A stretch of 64,000 bases of DNA, taken from Sarocladium kiliense (Eukaryota > Ascomycota > Sordariomycetes > Hypocreales > Sarocladiaceae). The first letter of the stretch is position 1. Every line of letters starts with the position of its first letter. Of this stretch, positions 1 through 9,880 are shown in pieces. The translations under genes were made by a program, and so were the position numbers. Where the stretch lies: assembly GCA_030734395.1 (NCBI GenBank), contig JAUZTG010000044.1:620001-684000 (forward strand), written 5' to 3'. The notes beneath the pieces are model-generated. The model was not told the DNA's origin, searched no databases, and worked only from the letters and a program-made list of their open reading frames with translations.

Positions 1-77
1 AATGTATATTTGTTCTACAGGCACATAATTAAGTTCCACTAGCGGATACTCCCGTTTTCAACCTCCTCGGTATCGTT

Positions 78-1136
78 TCATAGTCTGCTCTTCCCCGTAA
101 GATATGTGTTGCCCAGCTGCAGCATCTCGACAGCCTCCTGAACCATATCGTCCACAATCTCTTTCGCTGGCTGAACCTTGTCCACCAGCCCAGCAACCTG
201 ACCCATCAAGTGCGGCAAGTCAATCTCCTCGCTTCCATTCTCGAAATCATGCTCGATCGGGACCACGCCCTTATCACACAGCTGCTTGATCTCCGCAGTC
301 CTCTCCTCATGCCACTTCCGGATATACTCATTCGTCCGCATCCGCAACGGCCTGCCAGACAGCACAAGTGTCCGTTCGGTATCCTGAAACCCGCACGTGA
401 CGACTGCGTCCTTATGTTCTTGGCTACCGTTTGACTCGGTGGCTGCAACGAAGCGTGTGCCGACCCAGACACCGACTGCGCCTTGCATGAGAGAGCTGGC
501 TAGGCCGCGACCGTTGGCAATGCCTCCTGCTGCAACAACTAGAGCTGGAGAGCCCTTGAGCATCGGAGGCTTGTACTTCCGCGCAACGTCAACAACGGCA
601 GGGATGAGAACTGAGTTCGCGATGTCGCCGGTGTGACCTCCTCCCTCGCCTCCCTGAGGGCAGACGATGTCCACGCCCAGATCCAAAGCTTTGACGGCAT
701 GCTTCGGATGTCCAACCATATTCATCACCAGAATACCCGCCTTGTGCAACCTCTCAATGATATGCTTCGGTGGCACACCAACCGCACTGACAAACAAACA
801 CGCTCCGCTCTCAATCGTAATGTCAATCAACTCATCCAGCTTGCCCCCAGTGTAATCATGATTCGTCTTCCTAGCATTTCCACCAATCTGCGGTAGCGCA
901 AGATCCACACCGAACGGCATATCCGGCCGGGCAAAGTTTGCCTTCATCTCGGCGATGATCTCACGGAGCTGGTCGGGAGTGTATTGGAAGCCACCGATGA
1001 CACCGAGACCGCCGGCATTGGAGACAGCAGCTGCGAGGCGACCACCGGAGACGCGGGCCATACCAGCGAGGAGAATGGGATGCCGGATGTTGAGGAGAGT
1101 GGTGAGGGGCGTGGTGATGGGGCCGGAGGACGCCAT
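78..1136 (-). CDS. Nitronate monooxygenase (2-nitropropane dioxygenase family)
   Basis: Single-exon gene for about 352 residues. It belongs to the FMN-dependent nitronate monooxygenase (NPD) TIM-barrel family, which oxidises alkyl nitronates to carbonyl compounds and nitrite. Visible family marks are the N-terminal HPILLAGMARVSGG segment, the GGLGVIGG loop, PQGGEGGGHTGD in the middle of the barrel (flavin and catalytic His region) and VVAAGGIANGRGLA followed by GVWVGTRF (phosphate-binding loops). I chose the ATG at 1136 because it sits in a good context (AACATGGCG) directly before the conserved domain. The frame stays open to an ATG at 1217, which would add 27 residues of low-complexity leader. 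No targeting peptide is evident from the chosen start. The family call is firm; the physiological substrate is not known. Confidence 0.9.
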   Translation of the reverse strand: MASSGPITTPLTTLLNIRHPILLAGMARVSGGRLAAAVSNAGGLGVIGGFQYTPDQLREIIAEMKANFARPDMPFGVDLALPQIGGNARKTNHDYTGGKLDELIDITIESGACLFVSAVGVPPKHIIERLHKAGILVMNMVGHPKHAVKALDLGVDIVCPQGGEGGGHTGDIANSVLIPAVVDVARKYKPPMLKGSPALVVAAGGIANGRGLASSLMQGAVGVWVGTRFVAATESNGSQEHKDAVVTCGFQDTERTLVLSGRPLRMRTNEYIRKWHEERTAEIKQLCDKGVVPIEHDFENGSEEIDLPHLMGQVAGLVDKVQPAKEIVDDMVQEAVEMLQLGNTYLTGKSRL

Positions 1137-2028
1137 GTTGAATGATATGTAAGGTAAGGCGGGCGGTTGACGGAGGTATGATGTGGTCGCTACCAGAGGT
1201 GAAGGCGGAGCGCTCAAAGGAGCTTTTACGAAGGAGGAAAGATGCGCTAGGCTGTTGTGTTAGAGTCTTGACGAATACTATTAATACAGAAAATGCCAAT
1301 GCGAGAGTGAAGGTTGCCTCCCTCAAGATATACAATCCCCTTCTCCAATTAGTGTCCTCGGACCGTGGGGACCCCAAACGCGGGGGAGCGTGGGGAACCG
1401 AGGCACCGGAGGTTTTGTACTGTGATGCAAGCTGCCACTCACTGGAGGGTCCTGGGGCTGACCAATGGATATACTCGCCGGTTGTGGTAACTTCGGCGTA
1501 AGGGGCTGAGACTCGTGCTGCTTGAACGGACACTCGGGTTCTTCTCTAATTTTGCGCAGCTTGCCGGATGATCGCCTGCAAAGAACGGCTATCCTTTCGC
1601 CCTTGTTGATGGTTCTGAGGCTGGTGGTGGAGCGACGTCCGCCTTTCCAAGATGGGATACCTATTCGCCAGCACGTGAGGGCGAGTTAACGCCTCATAGC
1701 CACGGTTATTGTGCACAACTTAAGCAGATCAATGGTTGGACACGTTGAGCAACATTCAAGAAACAGTGTGATGGTTGAGCCATGGCTTTCATCAATTGTG
1801 CCGCACTCCAGTCAAGCATGTGTCTCTAACCGCTAATCAACACCTGGTATCATTAACACCGAGTCTCATCCAAAACTTCGAGACCGAGCTCGTCCAAATA
1901 CTGCCCATAAATCATCATCATGCCAGTAATACACATGCTTTGAATGATAAGTCCTACCCGAAACAATGAGCGCCATGCCAAGTACATAACAACATCAAGG
2001 CACCTTGGCACCTTTGGCGAACCGTCTG
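1137..2028. promoter_or_regulatory. Intergenic: promoter of the nitronate monooxygenase gene, CreA-like motif cluster
   Basis: No gene is supported in these 892 bases. Positions 1365-1395 hold three copies of the carbon-repressor (CreA) consensus SYGGRG on the + strand: GTGGGG at 1365, GCGGGG at 1380 and GTGGGG at 1390. They lie about 230-260 bases upstream of the minus-strand start at 1136. The motif is short and degenerate, so binding is inference. The rest should be the 3' flank of the next gene. Confidence 0.35.
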
Positions 2029-3303
2029 TTAGAAGAAGGGCAACCGCGCAGGAACGAAGGTGTCCTTCTGTTGCGCATCAATCTCTTTGGTCTTCGAGGA
2101 GTCACGCCGCGGGGCAACCTCCAAGAGCTCATCGTCTGCCTCACTTCCAGCTGATAGAACGTCCAAAGTCTGTGGCGGGTAGCTCTCGTCTTCTGCGATC
2201 TCAGGTTTCGCTTCTTCTGATCCAGCCATTGGTGGACTGCCTCTCTCAAGACCCTTCTGTTGAGCCAATTGTTTCGCTGCCTCCTTCTTCCTCGCAACTT
2301 CTTCGTCTTCTTCCTCGCGTAGCCTATTCTCTTCCATCTCAAGATCTTTTAGTGACGGAGGGACCTCTGCCGCAGGAGTATTCGGTGTCGAGGTTGATCT
2401 TCGCCCTGCTACTGGAGAGTCTCCAGACGTTGTTGATCCCATCGTCGTCCGTGAGACTGTTCTTGAGAAGAACCCTGCTGGCCGTTTCCCTTTGCTGGAT
2501 CTTGATCTTCTCCTGTCGTCCTTTCGGAGCATATCATATGTAACTTCGTCATCAAGGGGTATAGCATCCTCTTCGCCTTCACCGTCGCTTGGGAACAAGT
2601 CGCCACGCGAGCGATACGAATCGGATGTATCGCCGGAGCCAGTGGTTCCGCTTCGTTTCCTTTGCACGATGAGTTCGCCAAAGTCCGACTCATCTTCAGA
2701 GTCTAGCAAAGGTGCAGCCTCGCCTTCGCCAACTTTCTTCGGGTGATCTTGTAGATCAGCGGCGCTGGGTTTGTACCGGAGCGTGCCGCCCATCTTCCAC
2801 GGCAGCTTGCTGAGGAAGCCTATCGAGTGTGTGCTGGGTATGATCGTCGGGTCCTGGTCGCTGCTCGCCTTTCTCCGCCCACTACGTGTACCATAGCTCA
2901 TGCCCCGTTTTCTGCGCGGCTGCTCGGTTGTCTCGCCTGTGTGCTTCCTTTGGCTCCCCGTCCCAGCGAGCAGCCGATCCCAGTCCTCATTTCCCCAACT
3001 CCCGAAGAGGCTTCCAGAGGCTCCCGCTCCGGCCTCTTCTTCATACCAATCGTCGTAGAAATCGAAACTGTACTCCGCTTGCGCGCGCTCGCGTTCTCGT
3101 CGTCGTCGTAATCGCTCTTCTGGATCGCCGAGGCATACTGTGGTGCACTGCTCCAAGGAGTTTACAATGGAGCCGAAGCAGGGATTGATGTATCTATGTT
3201 GGAATGTCCAGATACCTGCGGCTGCGTTCTCGGTCGCGGCTTCAGCATCGTGCGTGATCTGATTCCATCGCTGGCGCAATCGCGGGTCCTCGAGGAATGC
3301 CAT
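2029..3303 (-). CDS. Hypothetical acidic, low-complexity protein
   Basis: Single open frame of 424 residues with an ATG in good context (GGCATTCC on the + strand). Residues 1-60 look ordered, rich in Trp, Cys and aromatic residues (for example the segment FQHRYINPCFGSIVNSLEQC). Then come an Arg/Glu-rich stretch, an acidic FYDDWYEEE patch and a FGSWGNEDWDRLL motif. From about residue 110 on the protein is Ser/Arg/Asp/Glu-rich and probably disordered, with a charged coiled-coil-like segment at about 325-350 (EMEENRLREEEDEEVARKK). No catalytic motif, signal peptide or convincing membrane segment is seen. The ordered N-terminus and long frame argue for a real gene of the kind annotated only as conserved hypothetical in Pezizomycotina. 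I do not recognise a function. Confidence 0.75.
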   Translation of the reverse strand: MAFLEDPRLRQRWNQITHDAEAATENAAAGIWTFQHRYINPCFGSIVNSLEQCTTVCLGDPEERLRRRRERERAQAEYSFDFYDDWYEEEAGAGASGSLFGSWGNEDWDRLLAGTGSQRKHTGETTEQPRRKRGMSYGTRSGRRKASSDQDPTIIPSTHSIGFLSKLPWKMGGTLRYKPSAADLQDHPKKVGEGEAAPLLDSEDESDFGELIVQRKRSGTTGSGDTSDSYRSRGDLFPSDGEGEEDAIPLDDEVTYDMLRKDDRRRSRSSKGKRPAGFFSRTVSRTTMGSTTSGDSPVAGRRSTSTPNTPAAEVPPSLKDLEMEENRLREEEDEEVARKKEAAKQLAQQKGLERGSPPMAGSEEAKPEIAEDESYPPQTLDVLSAGSEADDELLEVAPRRDSSKTKEIDAQQKDTFVPARLPFF

Positions 3304-3963
3304 TGTGGTTGGGGAAGATCGAGTGGGATGACGTCGCGAGCCTCAACGGGCGAGCAACGACGTCGACATGGGAACTTGCTGAGGGACACGTACGTTCGCA
3401 AGGCGAGGCGAGGAGGAGCGACACAGGGAAGTGCTCAGTCTCCCATGGTCCTAGGTTTGTTTGTATTCAGAACGTGGTCGAGTCTGCAGTTTGCAAAAGC
3501 AGGGGAGGATTCGCGGGTCAGATGGGGCTGGGTTGAGGAGACCGATGATGCGACACCGCATGCGGGCGGGTTTCAGTGCTGAAGAACAGCGCTGGGTGAG
3601 GCTCCAGGGTGGCTTCGGCGGGATGGTGGCACGTGCGTAGCGGGAAGCAGTGGGGGCGGCGGCTGGTTCAGTGGCTGGGAACTTGACGGAATTCACTGTG
3701 AGCCATTCGTTGGGGAAAGGGGGGGGATCTCCGTGAGATCCCCTATGAGATTAGCTGCATCGGTCAACCACCCTGGAGGACTGGAGGATGGACCAGCACT
3801 CTTTGTGCAAGATGCATGAACTGCAGCAAGGGTGCATGATGTCAAGAGAGTGAGATACGAATCAAGAGGTATCATTGTTTCCAAACCATAACCTAGTTAA
3901 CTCCCGCAAACCCACAAGGACCAGGCATAGACTCCATATAATTCTGTAGTTTGTTTGGGTGCT
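3304..3963. other. Intergenic region, no gene seen
   Basis: Promoter side of the hypothetical gene ending at 3303 and 3' flank of the small gene that ends at 3964. I found no convincing coding exon, RNA gene or repeat. Confidence 0.5.
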
Positions 3964-4404
3964 TCAACGAGGGCTCCTCATATTCGCGAGCACTCTAGCC
4001 AGTAACTCCTCACGAGTGTCGTTTGGCTGTGGAAATAGGCTCCGCTGCCATGAGTCAGTATGCTGGCGAATGATAAAAGACTCTAGCCCTCATGTTCGCT
4101 TACCAATGATAACCAACGACGCATCTCCTCCTTCGTCCAGTCCTCCGGATTGCCAGTCGGGTCAGGCTCAGGGGGGAACATATCACCGCCCCAGATAGTC
4201 CATACCGCGGCAGCAGCAACGACCCCACTGAAGGCTGTAGTGCGGCGATGTCAGTTTAATAAAATGGCTTGACTGATGTTTATCGTCTGAACTTACCCAA
4301 GACCATATTCTAGGAGCCCTGTCAGTCATGCATCATTGAACTCCTGCAGGTAGGATGGATGTACGTACCTTGGATTTCATCATATTGTCCAGCGGAGTAG
4401 GCAT
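3964..4404 (-). CDS. Small single-pass membrane protein, four exons, 86 residues
   Basis: Gene model built by hand. Exons are 4404-4369, 4309-4297, 4234-4104 and 4044-3964 (36, 13, 131 and 81 nt). All introns have GT-AG borders, and the frame stays open over 86 codons to TGA. Residues 1-12 are polar. Residues 13-29 (NMVLAFSGVVAAAAVWT) form one hydrophobic segment. A proline-rich linker follows (FPPEPDPTGNP). The C-terminal 35 residues (WTKEEMRRWLSLRSLFP, then TREELLARVLANMR) resemble a short HeH/LEM/SAP-type helix-extended-helix motif. The agreement of four small exons and the meaningful protein is the evidence. The function is unknown; a mitochondrial or ER membrane location is only inferred from size and shape. 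It is divergent from the eL38 gene across 362 bases. Confidence 0.7.
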
Positions 4405-4766
4405 CTTTATACTTCTGCAGCCTCTTTGAAGAGGACTTGAGATCTCACACTTTGAAGATCCCGCGAAACGGGGATTTGATTGAGGCGAAGGAATCAGAAA
4501 CGGATATTCAACCTAAGGCGAGGGTCTCGGTAGATATGGTAGACCAGCTCGGCGACGCCACGTTTCCCAATAACGCACGCGCCACACGTGGCTGCAATGA
4601 GCGGATCATGTCCAACCAATCAGCAACATCCTGTCCAATTCGCTGGCCCCGCGCAGACCAAGCGCACAAATTCGAATATTGGTACCAAAATCCTATCTTT
4701 TGCATCTTGAAGCCTCGCCAGAATTGTCCCTACGATTCCCCTCATCCATCCCTAAATACCGCCAAG
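4405..4766. promoter_or_regulatory. Divergent promoter between the small membrane-protein gene and the eL38 gene
   Basis: These 362 bases separate two head-to-head start codons. They should contain both promoters and the 5' leader of the ribosomal gene. CCAAT occurs at 4616-4620 (tgtccaaccaatcagc), and GGCCCCGCGCAGACC lies near 4645. No assigned ribosomal-protein box can be named with certainty. Confidence 0.45.
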
Positions 4767-5235
4767 ATGCCTCGTGAGGTCGCCGATATCAAGAAGGTGA
4801 GCCTCTTTCAGTTCATGCGGAATTTCGCATTTTTGTCCATGGGTTCAGAGTCACTAACTGATGTTTGACAGTTCATCGAGATCTGCCGTCGGAAGGACGC
4901 TTCCTGTACGTATTGCTCGACAAACACCCACGTTTCCCTGACACCGACGAATCGCTCGAACGATGATCGATCGCAGATGGGATACTCTGAATGGTACATG
5001 TTCTAACATTCTGTAGCCGCGCGGATCAAGAAGAGCAAGAAGTCCCAGAACGTCAAGTTCAAGGTCAGGTGCCAGAAGCACCTCTACACTCTTGTTCTCA
5101 AGGACAACGAGAAGGCCGACAAGCTCAAGCAGAGCCTCCCTCCCAGTACGACCATCCCGACTGACTCCCGACCAATCCCTTGCTAACCCGTCCACAATAG
5201 ACCTGCACATCTCCGAGGTCTCCAAGAAGAACTAA
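4767..5235 (+). CDS. RPL38: 60S ribosomal protein eL38
   Basis: Four exons: 4767-4796, 4872-4905, 5017-5145 and 5201-5235, with GT-AG introns of 75, 111 and 55 nt. They give 75 residues beginning MPREVADIKKFIEICRRKDA and ending LHISEVSKKN. This is the full eL38 family, including the conserved central KFKVRCQKHLYTL segment. The protein is a small subunit-surface component of the large cytosolic ribosomal subunit. A usual length is 75-80 residues, so it is complete. Several introns at the 5' side are common in fungal ribosomal-protein genes. The second intron was checked for a box C/D snoRNA and none was convincing. The 3' neighbour is convergent. Confidence 0.95.
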
Positions 5236-5551
5236 GGCGATTTCACGCATGCGGGGATAGGACAGGACTAGGAGAAACGGTCAGCAAAACAGCGAGGATT
5301 TAAAAAGCAGGGACCGTATGGGTGGGCGGACGACGGAATGTCGATATGCACAGATATGGGCGTCTCGGAATACCTTGCATTTCCATGTGCTTCTGAGCGC
5401 ATGCTCGGATAGAGCTCACAAGAGAACGACTTGAACCAAACACACAACATGCGTGCGCTTCGTCAGGTACTGTGAAAGATTTGAGTGACATGCTTGGCTA
5501 ACTTAAAAGAACTACATGTGGTATCGAACACGAAGAAACAGTAATAACCCT
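5236..5551. other. Convergent 3' flanks, no gene seen
   Basis: 316 bases between the stop codons of the eL38 gene (+) and the ABM-like gene (-). They should hold both 3' UTRs. No RNA gene or repeat is apparent. Confidence 0.5.
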
Positions 5552-6208
5552 TCACAGCTTGCATACGCTCTCACTGCAAATACTCCTGAAGGACCGGGTA
5601 TCCTTCTGTTCGTACCTCCCCAGGAATGCGTCAATCTTCTCCGATCGCGCGGCAGGATCCCAGAAAACCACCAGGCTCTCGCGCCCGTCATTGTCGTCTT
5701 CGATCTTCCAGCCAGCCCAGATCTGTCGCTTTGAAGTCGCGTTCTTGAGTTCTTCCTCAAGAGCTTGGTATTCTTTCTCAACTTCTGATTTGGTCGCGGC
5801 ATCGATGGCTAGGCGGGAGACACTGAAGGATGTGCGAGGAACGACGTCGTCAAGGAGAAGACGGCGGTTGAAGCCAGCAGGCTCCAAATGGAAAAGCTGG
5901 AAGGAATCCTCTTCTGCTAGGTATGGTGCGACAAGCTCTGACATGGCTTCTTGGTTCTCTTCACTCTGAATCCAATTTCGGTGGCCAGCTGGGGAGTCCC
6001 AGGGTGCAGTGATGAGGAGGCATGGCTCATTGCCGTCTTCTTGGAGGTACATGCTGCTTAGGCTCTCGTTTCCCTCGCGCAGGTGAGGCTGGTTCTCATC
6101 GACCCATTGATCTTGAATCTCGATGCATTGAAGGAGCGCTTCCAGAAGCTCTGCATCGCCGTGCCCATTTCTACGTAGTCGTAGGAGGGCGAACTCGGTG
6201 ACCGTCAT
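5552..6208 (-). CDS. ABM-like (dimeric alpha/beta barrel) domain protein
   Basis: Single open frame of 218 residues starting MTVTEFALLRLRRNG. The opening beta strand, followed by helices and the LLITAPWDSPAGHRNWIQSEEN segment, resembles the antibiotic-biosynthesis-monooxygenase/DUF-type ferredoxin-like fold found in many fungal hypothetical proteins. A second half (SVSRLAIDAATKSEVEKEYQ to QIWAGWKIEDDNDGRESLVVFWD) looks like a repeat of the same fold, so this may be a tandem two-domain form. No cofactor-binding or catalytic residue can be assigned. The start is the first Met of the fold. The last 20 residues after the barrel are not conserved-looking, and an unseen 3' intron cannot be excluded. 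Confidence 0.65.
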   Translation of the reverse strand: MTVTEFALLRLRRNGHGDAELLEALLQCIEIQDQWVDENQPHLREGNESLSSMYLQEDGNEPCLLITAPWDSPAGHRNWIQSEENQEAMSELVAPYLAEEDSFQLFHLEPAGFNRRLLLDDVVPRTSFSVSRLAIDAATKSEVEKEYQALEEELKNATSKRQIWAGWKIEDDNDGRESLVVFWDPAARSEKIDAFLGRYEQKDTRSFRSICSESVCKL

Positions 6209-8094
6209 TGTGACAGAATTATAGGACGTTCGAATGATTTGTCAGGTGTAGAGGATGGATGATGGGTGCGTGAAGTAAATGGGAGTATTGAGAGTTCGTT
6301 GATGTATGCGATGATGGTCCTGGCTTTGTTTGTGATGATGCAAACCGACAGCGACACTCCCACCCTTATAAATATTATCCTGAGCTGAAGGATTGCGCGT
6401 CAATTGCAGGGCTTCGCGAGGCTACACACGCAGTGACGTTACCCCGATCCCATTCGAGGGGTCCGACTATACCTTTTACTGCACTTTCATTCTATGAGGA
6501 GCAAGCCCCCCGAAATCCGCCAGCGGTGTTCGTATGTGGGTGAGAATGAGGCTAAACCCGATTGACTGCAAGGTTGAAGGATGGCGAGGGGATTGCGTGT
6601 GACGCCCTTTAGTGAGGAGCTTGTCAGCACTGTATCAGGGAGAGACGCACAGCCACCAAGCTAGAAAGTATGACGCCTGACCGAGCCCCAGGCGAAGAGA
6701 TGATTGGAACGTTGGCGCCCATTCGAGAGGCCATGCGAGCTGTGTTAGTGCATATTCGCCTATAGCTGTCTGATGCGAAGTGTGGCACGGACACTGGAAA
6801 ACTCCGACGTCCTCTGCTGAGAAATGCCGAAATCGCGAATAGGATCAAGATGAAGGAACGGAGATTGAGATTGCCTCATCCGCGGAGGAAATAACGGACC
6901 AGAGATTGTGGCTGAGGGAGCTGACGACGATTGTTGGCAATCATGGGGGTGAAGATGAGATGCGAGTCCGAGGGAGCCGCTGACTTGGAACGATGCAGAC
7001 GGAAGCGATGATAGAGGGGCCACACTGTAGGGTGAACAGGGTGAGATGGGATGATTGATCGCCTATAGGAAGGTGCATAGAGGTGAGCAGCATCCGTATT
7101 CGGGAATTCAGTCTGTTATGTTCGGCCGAGTGTTAGAGCGCGTAGTGAGGAGGGTGTGAGTGGTCTTGATGCCGCTACAGGGTTCGAATTGAGCCGATGC
7201 CGAGTGGATGGATGATCCGTCTTCCGAGATGATGAATATTGAATACGCGTGGAAAGTGTCAATACGATGGCTTGTGATCAATGGGCGATCGAGGCTGGGC
7301 ACAATAGACGGGCGGTTGACATTGTCTCAGCCCTTTTGACCGCCACAGCATAGACGACAAAGGCGATCGTGACATGGGTCATCCTCACCAGACGAAGCTA
7401 GTTTTGCCCGAGCTCTGGATCATTCGCCATATGACAGGTAGTCGACTTACCCGGTTTATCGCATCTCTCCCAAATACTCGAATGATGTAGTGCTGCCACT
7501 TTATTAGGCTTCCATCTCAGAACAGACCCTGCCTATCTCGCGCAGGGCCTTGTGACCCCTCCAATTAGCGGTGCATTATTTCCAAGGCACCCACTGTCCT
7601 GTGCCCGTCACCCGCTAACAGCCCACTATCCAACCCCCGGATCAAGTCAGGGCAGGTCACGCCAGGCCAAGGGGAGCCTTAGCAGCAAACTCACCAAGGA
7701 AAGACGGACGGGGGGTTCACCACCTCCTCACCCGTCGTTCCTTCTGCTGCTATACGCGAATTCAACCGCGTCACCACTTCCTCTCCTTTAATCGCGTCCC
7801 CTCACTTTCTTCCCTTTGTCACTCAGACTCGACGTTCATTAATTTTTAGACCTCTCAATTGGTTTGTCTTCAAACGTTGGGTTCTTATCGATCTCCGGTT
7901 CCTCGCCTTGTCGCATTCGGCGCCCCTCTTCAACTTTTTTGACGCGGGCTCAATAGGGGGGTAAGGTATCCTCTCTCTCCCTCCGGCCGACTTCCGCCCC
8001 AAGACCAACGAAGAAAGGCTCCCTTTCGATTAACGATCTACGACAAATCTGCGACGAAGCACACTGGATACAACAAGTTAGGGCTGTATAGTCC
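6209..8094. promoter_or_regulatory. Long divergent intergenic region upstream of ERG12
   Basis: 1.9 kb between the start of the ABM-like gene and ERG12. The last 400 bases before ERG12 are rich in C/T tracts (for example cctctcctttaatcgcgtcccctcactttcttcc split around 7785-7815), typical of a fungal transcription start region and 5' leader. No coding exon or RNA gene is convincing in the middle part; short open frames there have no domain character. Confidence 0.45.
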
Positions 8095-9663
8095 ATGAAA
8101 GTCAAGGTCTCAGATATGGTTGATGGGAGTGATGTTGTCAAGGGGCCTGTCAACGGTTCAACTGGTCCAACGTACGTCAACGGCGACAGTGCCCTCGCGC
8201 ACCGTCTAAGGATGGAGCGCAAGGCTTCTAGTCCCATGGCCCCGGCCTTCATGGTCTCTGCGCCAGGGAAAGTCATTGTTTGTGGCGAGCACTCTGTCGT
8301 TCACGGCAAGGTATGAGCTACTCACGCGAGCCTCCCTTCCATTGCCCATCTGTATATCTAACTTCCTCCGCGACAGGCTGCTATTGCTGCTGCCATCTCC
8401 TTGCGATCCTACCTCCACGTCACGACTCTGTCCAAGTCAAAGCGTACACTATCTCTTCGCTTCCCCGATATCGACCTTGTCCACACCTGGAACATCGACG
8501 ACCTCCCCTGGGCGATCTTCCATTCTCCTGAGAAGAAGAAATCATACTACTCCCTCGTTACTGAGCTCGACCCAGACCTTGTCGAAGCCTTGCAACCACA
8601 TATCGGCGCCGTGAATCCCAAGGCCCCCGAAAAAGTTCGCAAAATTCAACAAAACTCCGCTTTTGCCTTCTTATATCTCTTCCTCTCCCTCGGCTGGCCT
8701 TCATTCCCAGGCTGCCTTTATACCCTCCGATCTACGATTCCTATCAGTGCAGGCCTTGGCAGCAGCGCCTCTGTATCAGTATGCATTGCTTCCGCACTTC
8801 TCATCCAACTACGGGCCCTGTCCGGCCCGCACCCAGATCAACCTCCGGAGGAGGCAAGACTACAGGTTGAGCGCATCAACCGCTGGGCGTTCGTCGCGGA
8901 GATGTGTATTCACGGGAACCCTTCAGGTGTGGATAACACTGTAGCAACACAGGGCAAGGCGGTGGTGTACCAGCGAACAGACTATGCAAAGCCGCCCTCT
9001 GTGCGTCCCCTATGGGACTTCCCCGAGCTCCCACTTCTGCTCGTCGATACCCAGCAGCTGAAGTCAACAGCCCACGAGGTTGCAAAGGTTGGCAAGCTGA
9101 AATTGACACATCCGAAATTGGTCGGCACCATCCTGGACGCTATGGACAAGGTTACTATGTCCGCGGCAGAATTATTGGCAGACGAGGATTTCGATCACGA
9201 AGACGAGGAGGATCTACGCAGAGTTGGAGAACTCATGACCATCAATCACGGTCTACTAGTCTCCCTTGGTGTATCACACCCTCGGCTAGAGAGGGTTCGT
9301 GAGCTGGTTGACCACGAGGGCATTGGCTGGACGAAACTTACAGGAGCGGGCGGTGGCGGCTGTTCTATCACCCTTCTTCGTCCGAACGTCGATCACGCAA
9401 AACTCAAAAAGCTTGAAGACAAACTCGAGGAAGAGAACTACCAGAAATTCGAAACGACGCTCGGTGGCGATGGTGTCGGTGTGCTGTGGCCCGCTGTGCT
9501 AAAGAATGGCACTGAGGAGGACGCAGAAGGCGGTATGGAGATCGACCTTGAGAAATTCCTCAATGCGGAGGGAACAGAGGGTGTAGAGAGGTTGGTAGGA
9601 TGTCATGGACCCGGTGGCGGCGAGAGGGAAGGATGGAAGTTCTGGAAGGTGGAGAGCAGATAA
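8095..9663 (+). CDS. ERG12: Mevalonate kinase
   Basis: Two exons, 8095-8310 and 8377-9663, joined in frame across a 66-nt intron, give 500 residues. The enzyme is a GHMP-family kinase that phosphorylates mevalonate with ATP in isoprenoid and ergosterol synthesis. All three family motifs are present: motif 1 at 56-72 (APGKVIVCGEHSVVHGK), the glycine/serine-rich ATP loop at 194-204 (PISAGLGSSAS) and motif 3 at 394-401 (TGAGGGGC). GNPSGVDN at 252-259 carries the expected catalytic Asp. The protein is longer than the yeast enzyme (443 residues) because of a polar N-terminal leader and an acidic insertion (DEDFDHEDEEDL). Met8 or Met40 are alternative starts, but the first ATG is used here. It is convergent with the prenyltransferase alpha-subunit gene. 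Confidence 0.95.
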
Positions 9664-9880
9664 TGATGATGAGTTGAGCTGGATATGTAATGATGAGTTG
9701 TAACCATTCTTCACTTATGGTATATATATTCTTAGATCACTATGGACTTTGGGGGACAAAAGGATATAGGTAATCCTGGCGCGAGCCGACAGCTTAATCT
9801 ACTCATCAAACATGAACAGAACTGGGGGAGCCATCTATCATTTGGTCCTCATTAGGGCCGGTATGAAGAGTAGAACTACC

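Noticed and set aside
4906..5016. Possible box C/D snoRNA in intron 2 of the eL38 gene
   Set aside because: A cgatgat and a ctga occur, but only about 20 bases apart, the C box has a mismatch, and no terminal stem is present.
7165..7200. ggttcgaattgagcc, similar to a tRNA B box
   Set aside because: No matching A box, anticodon arm or acceptor stem can be drawn around it.
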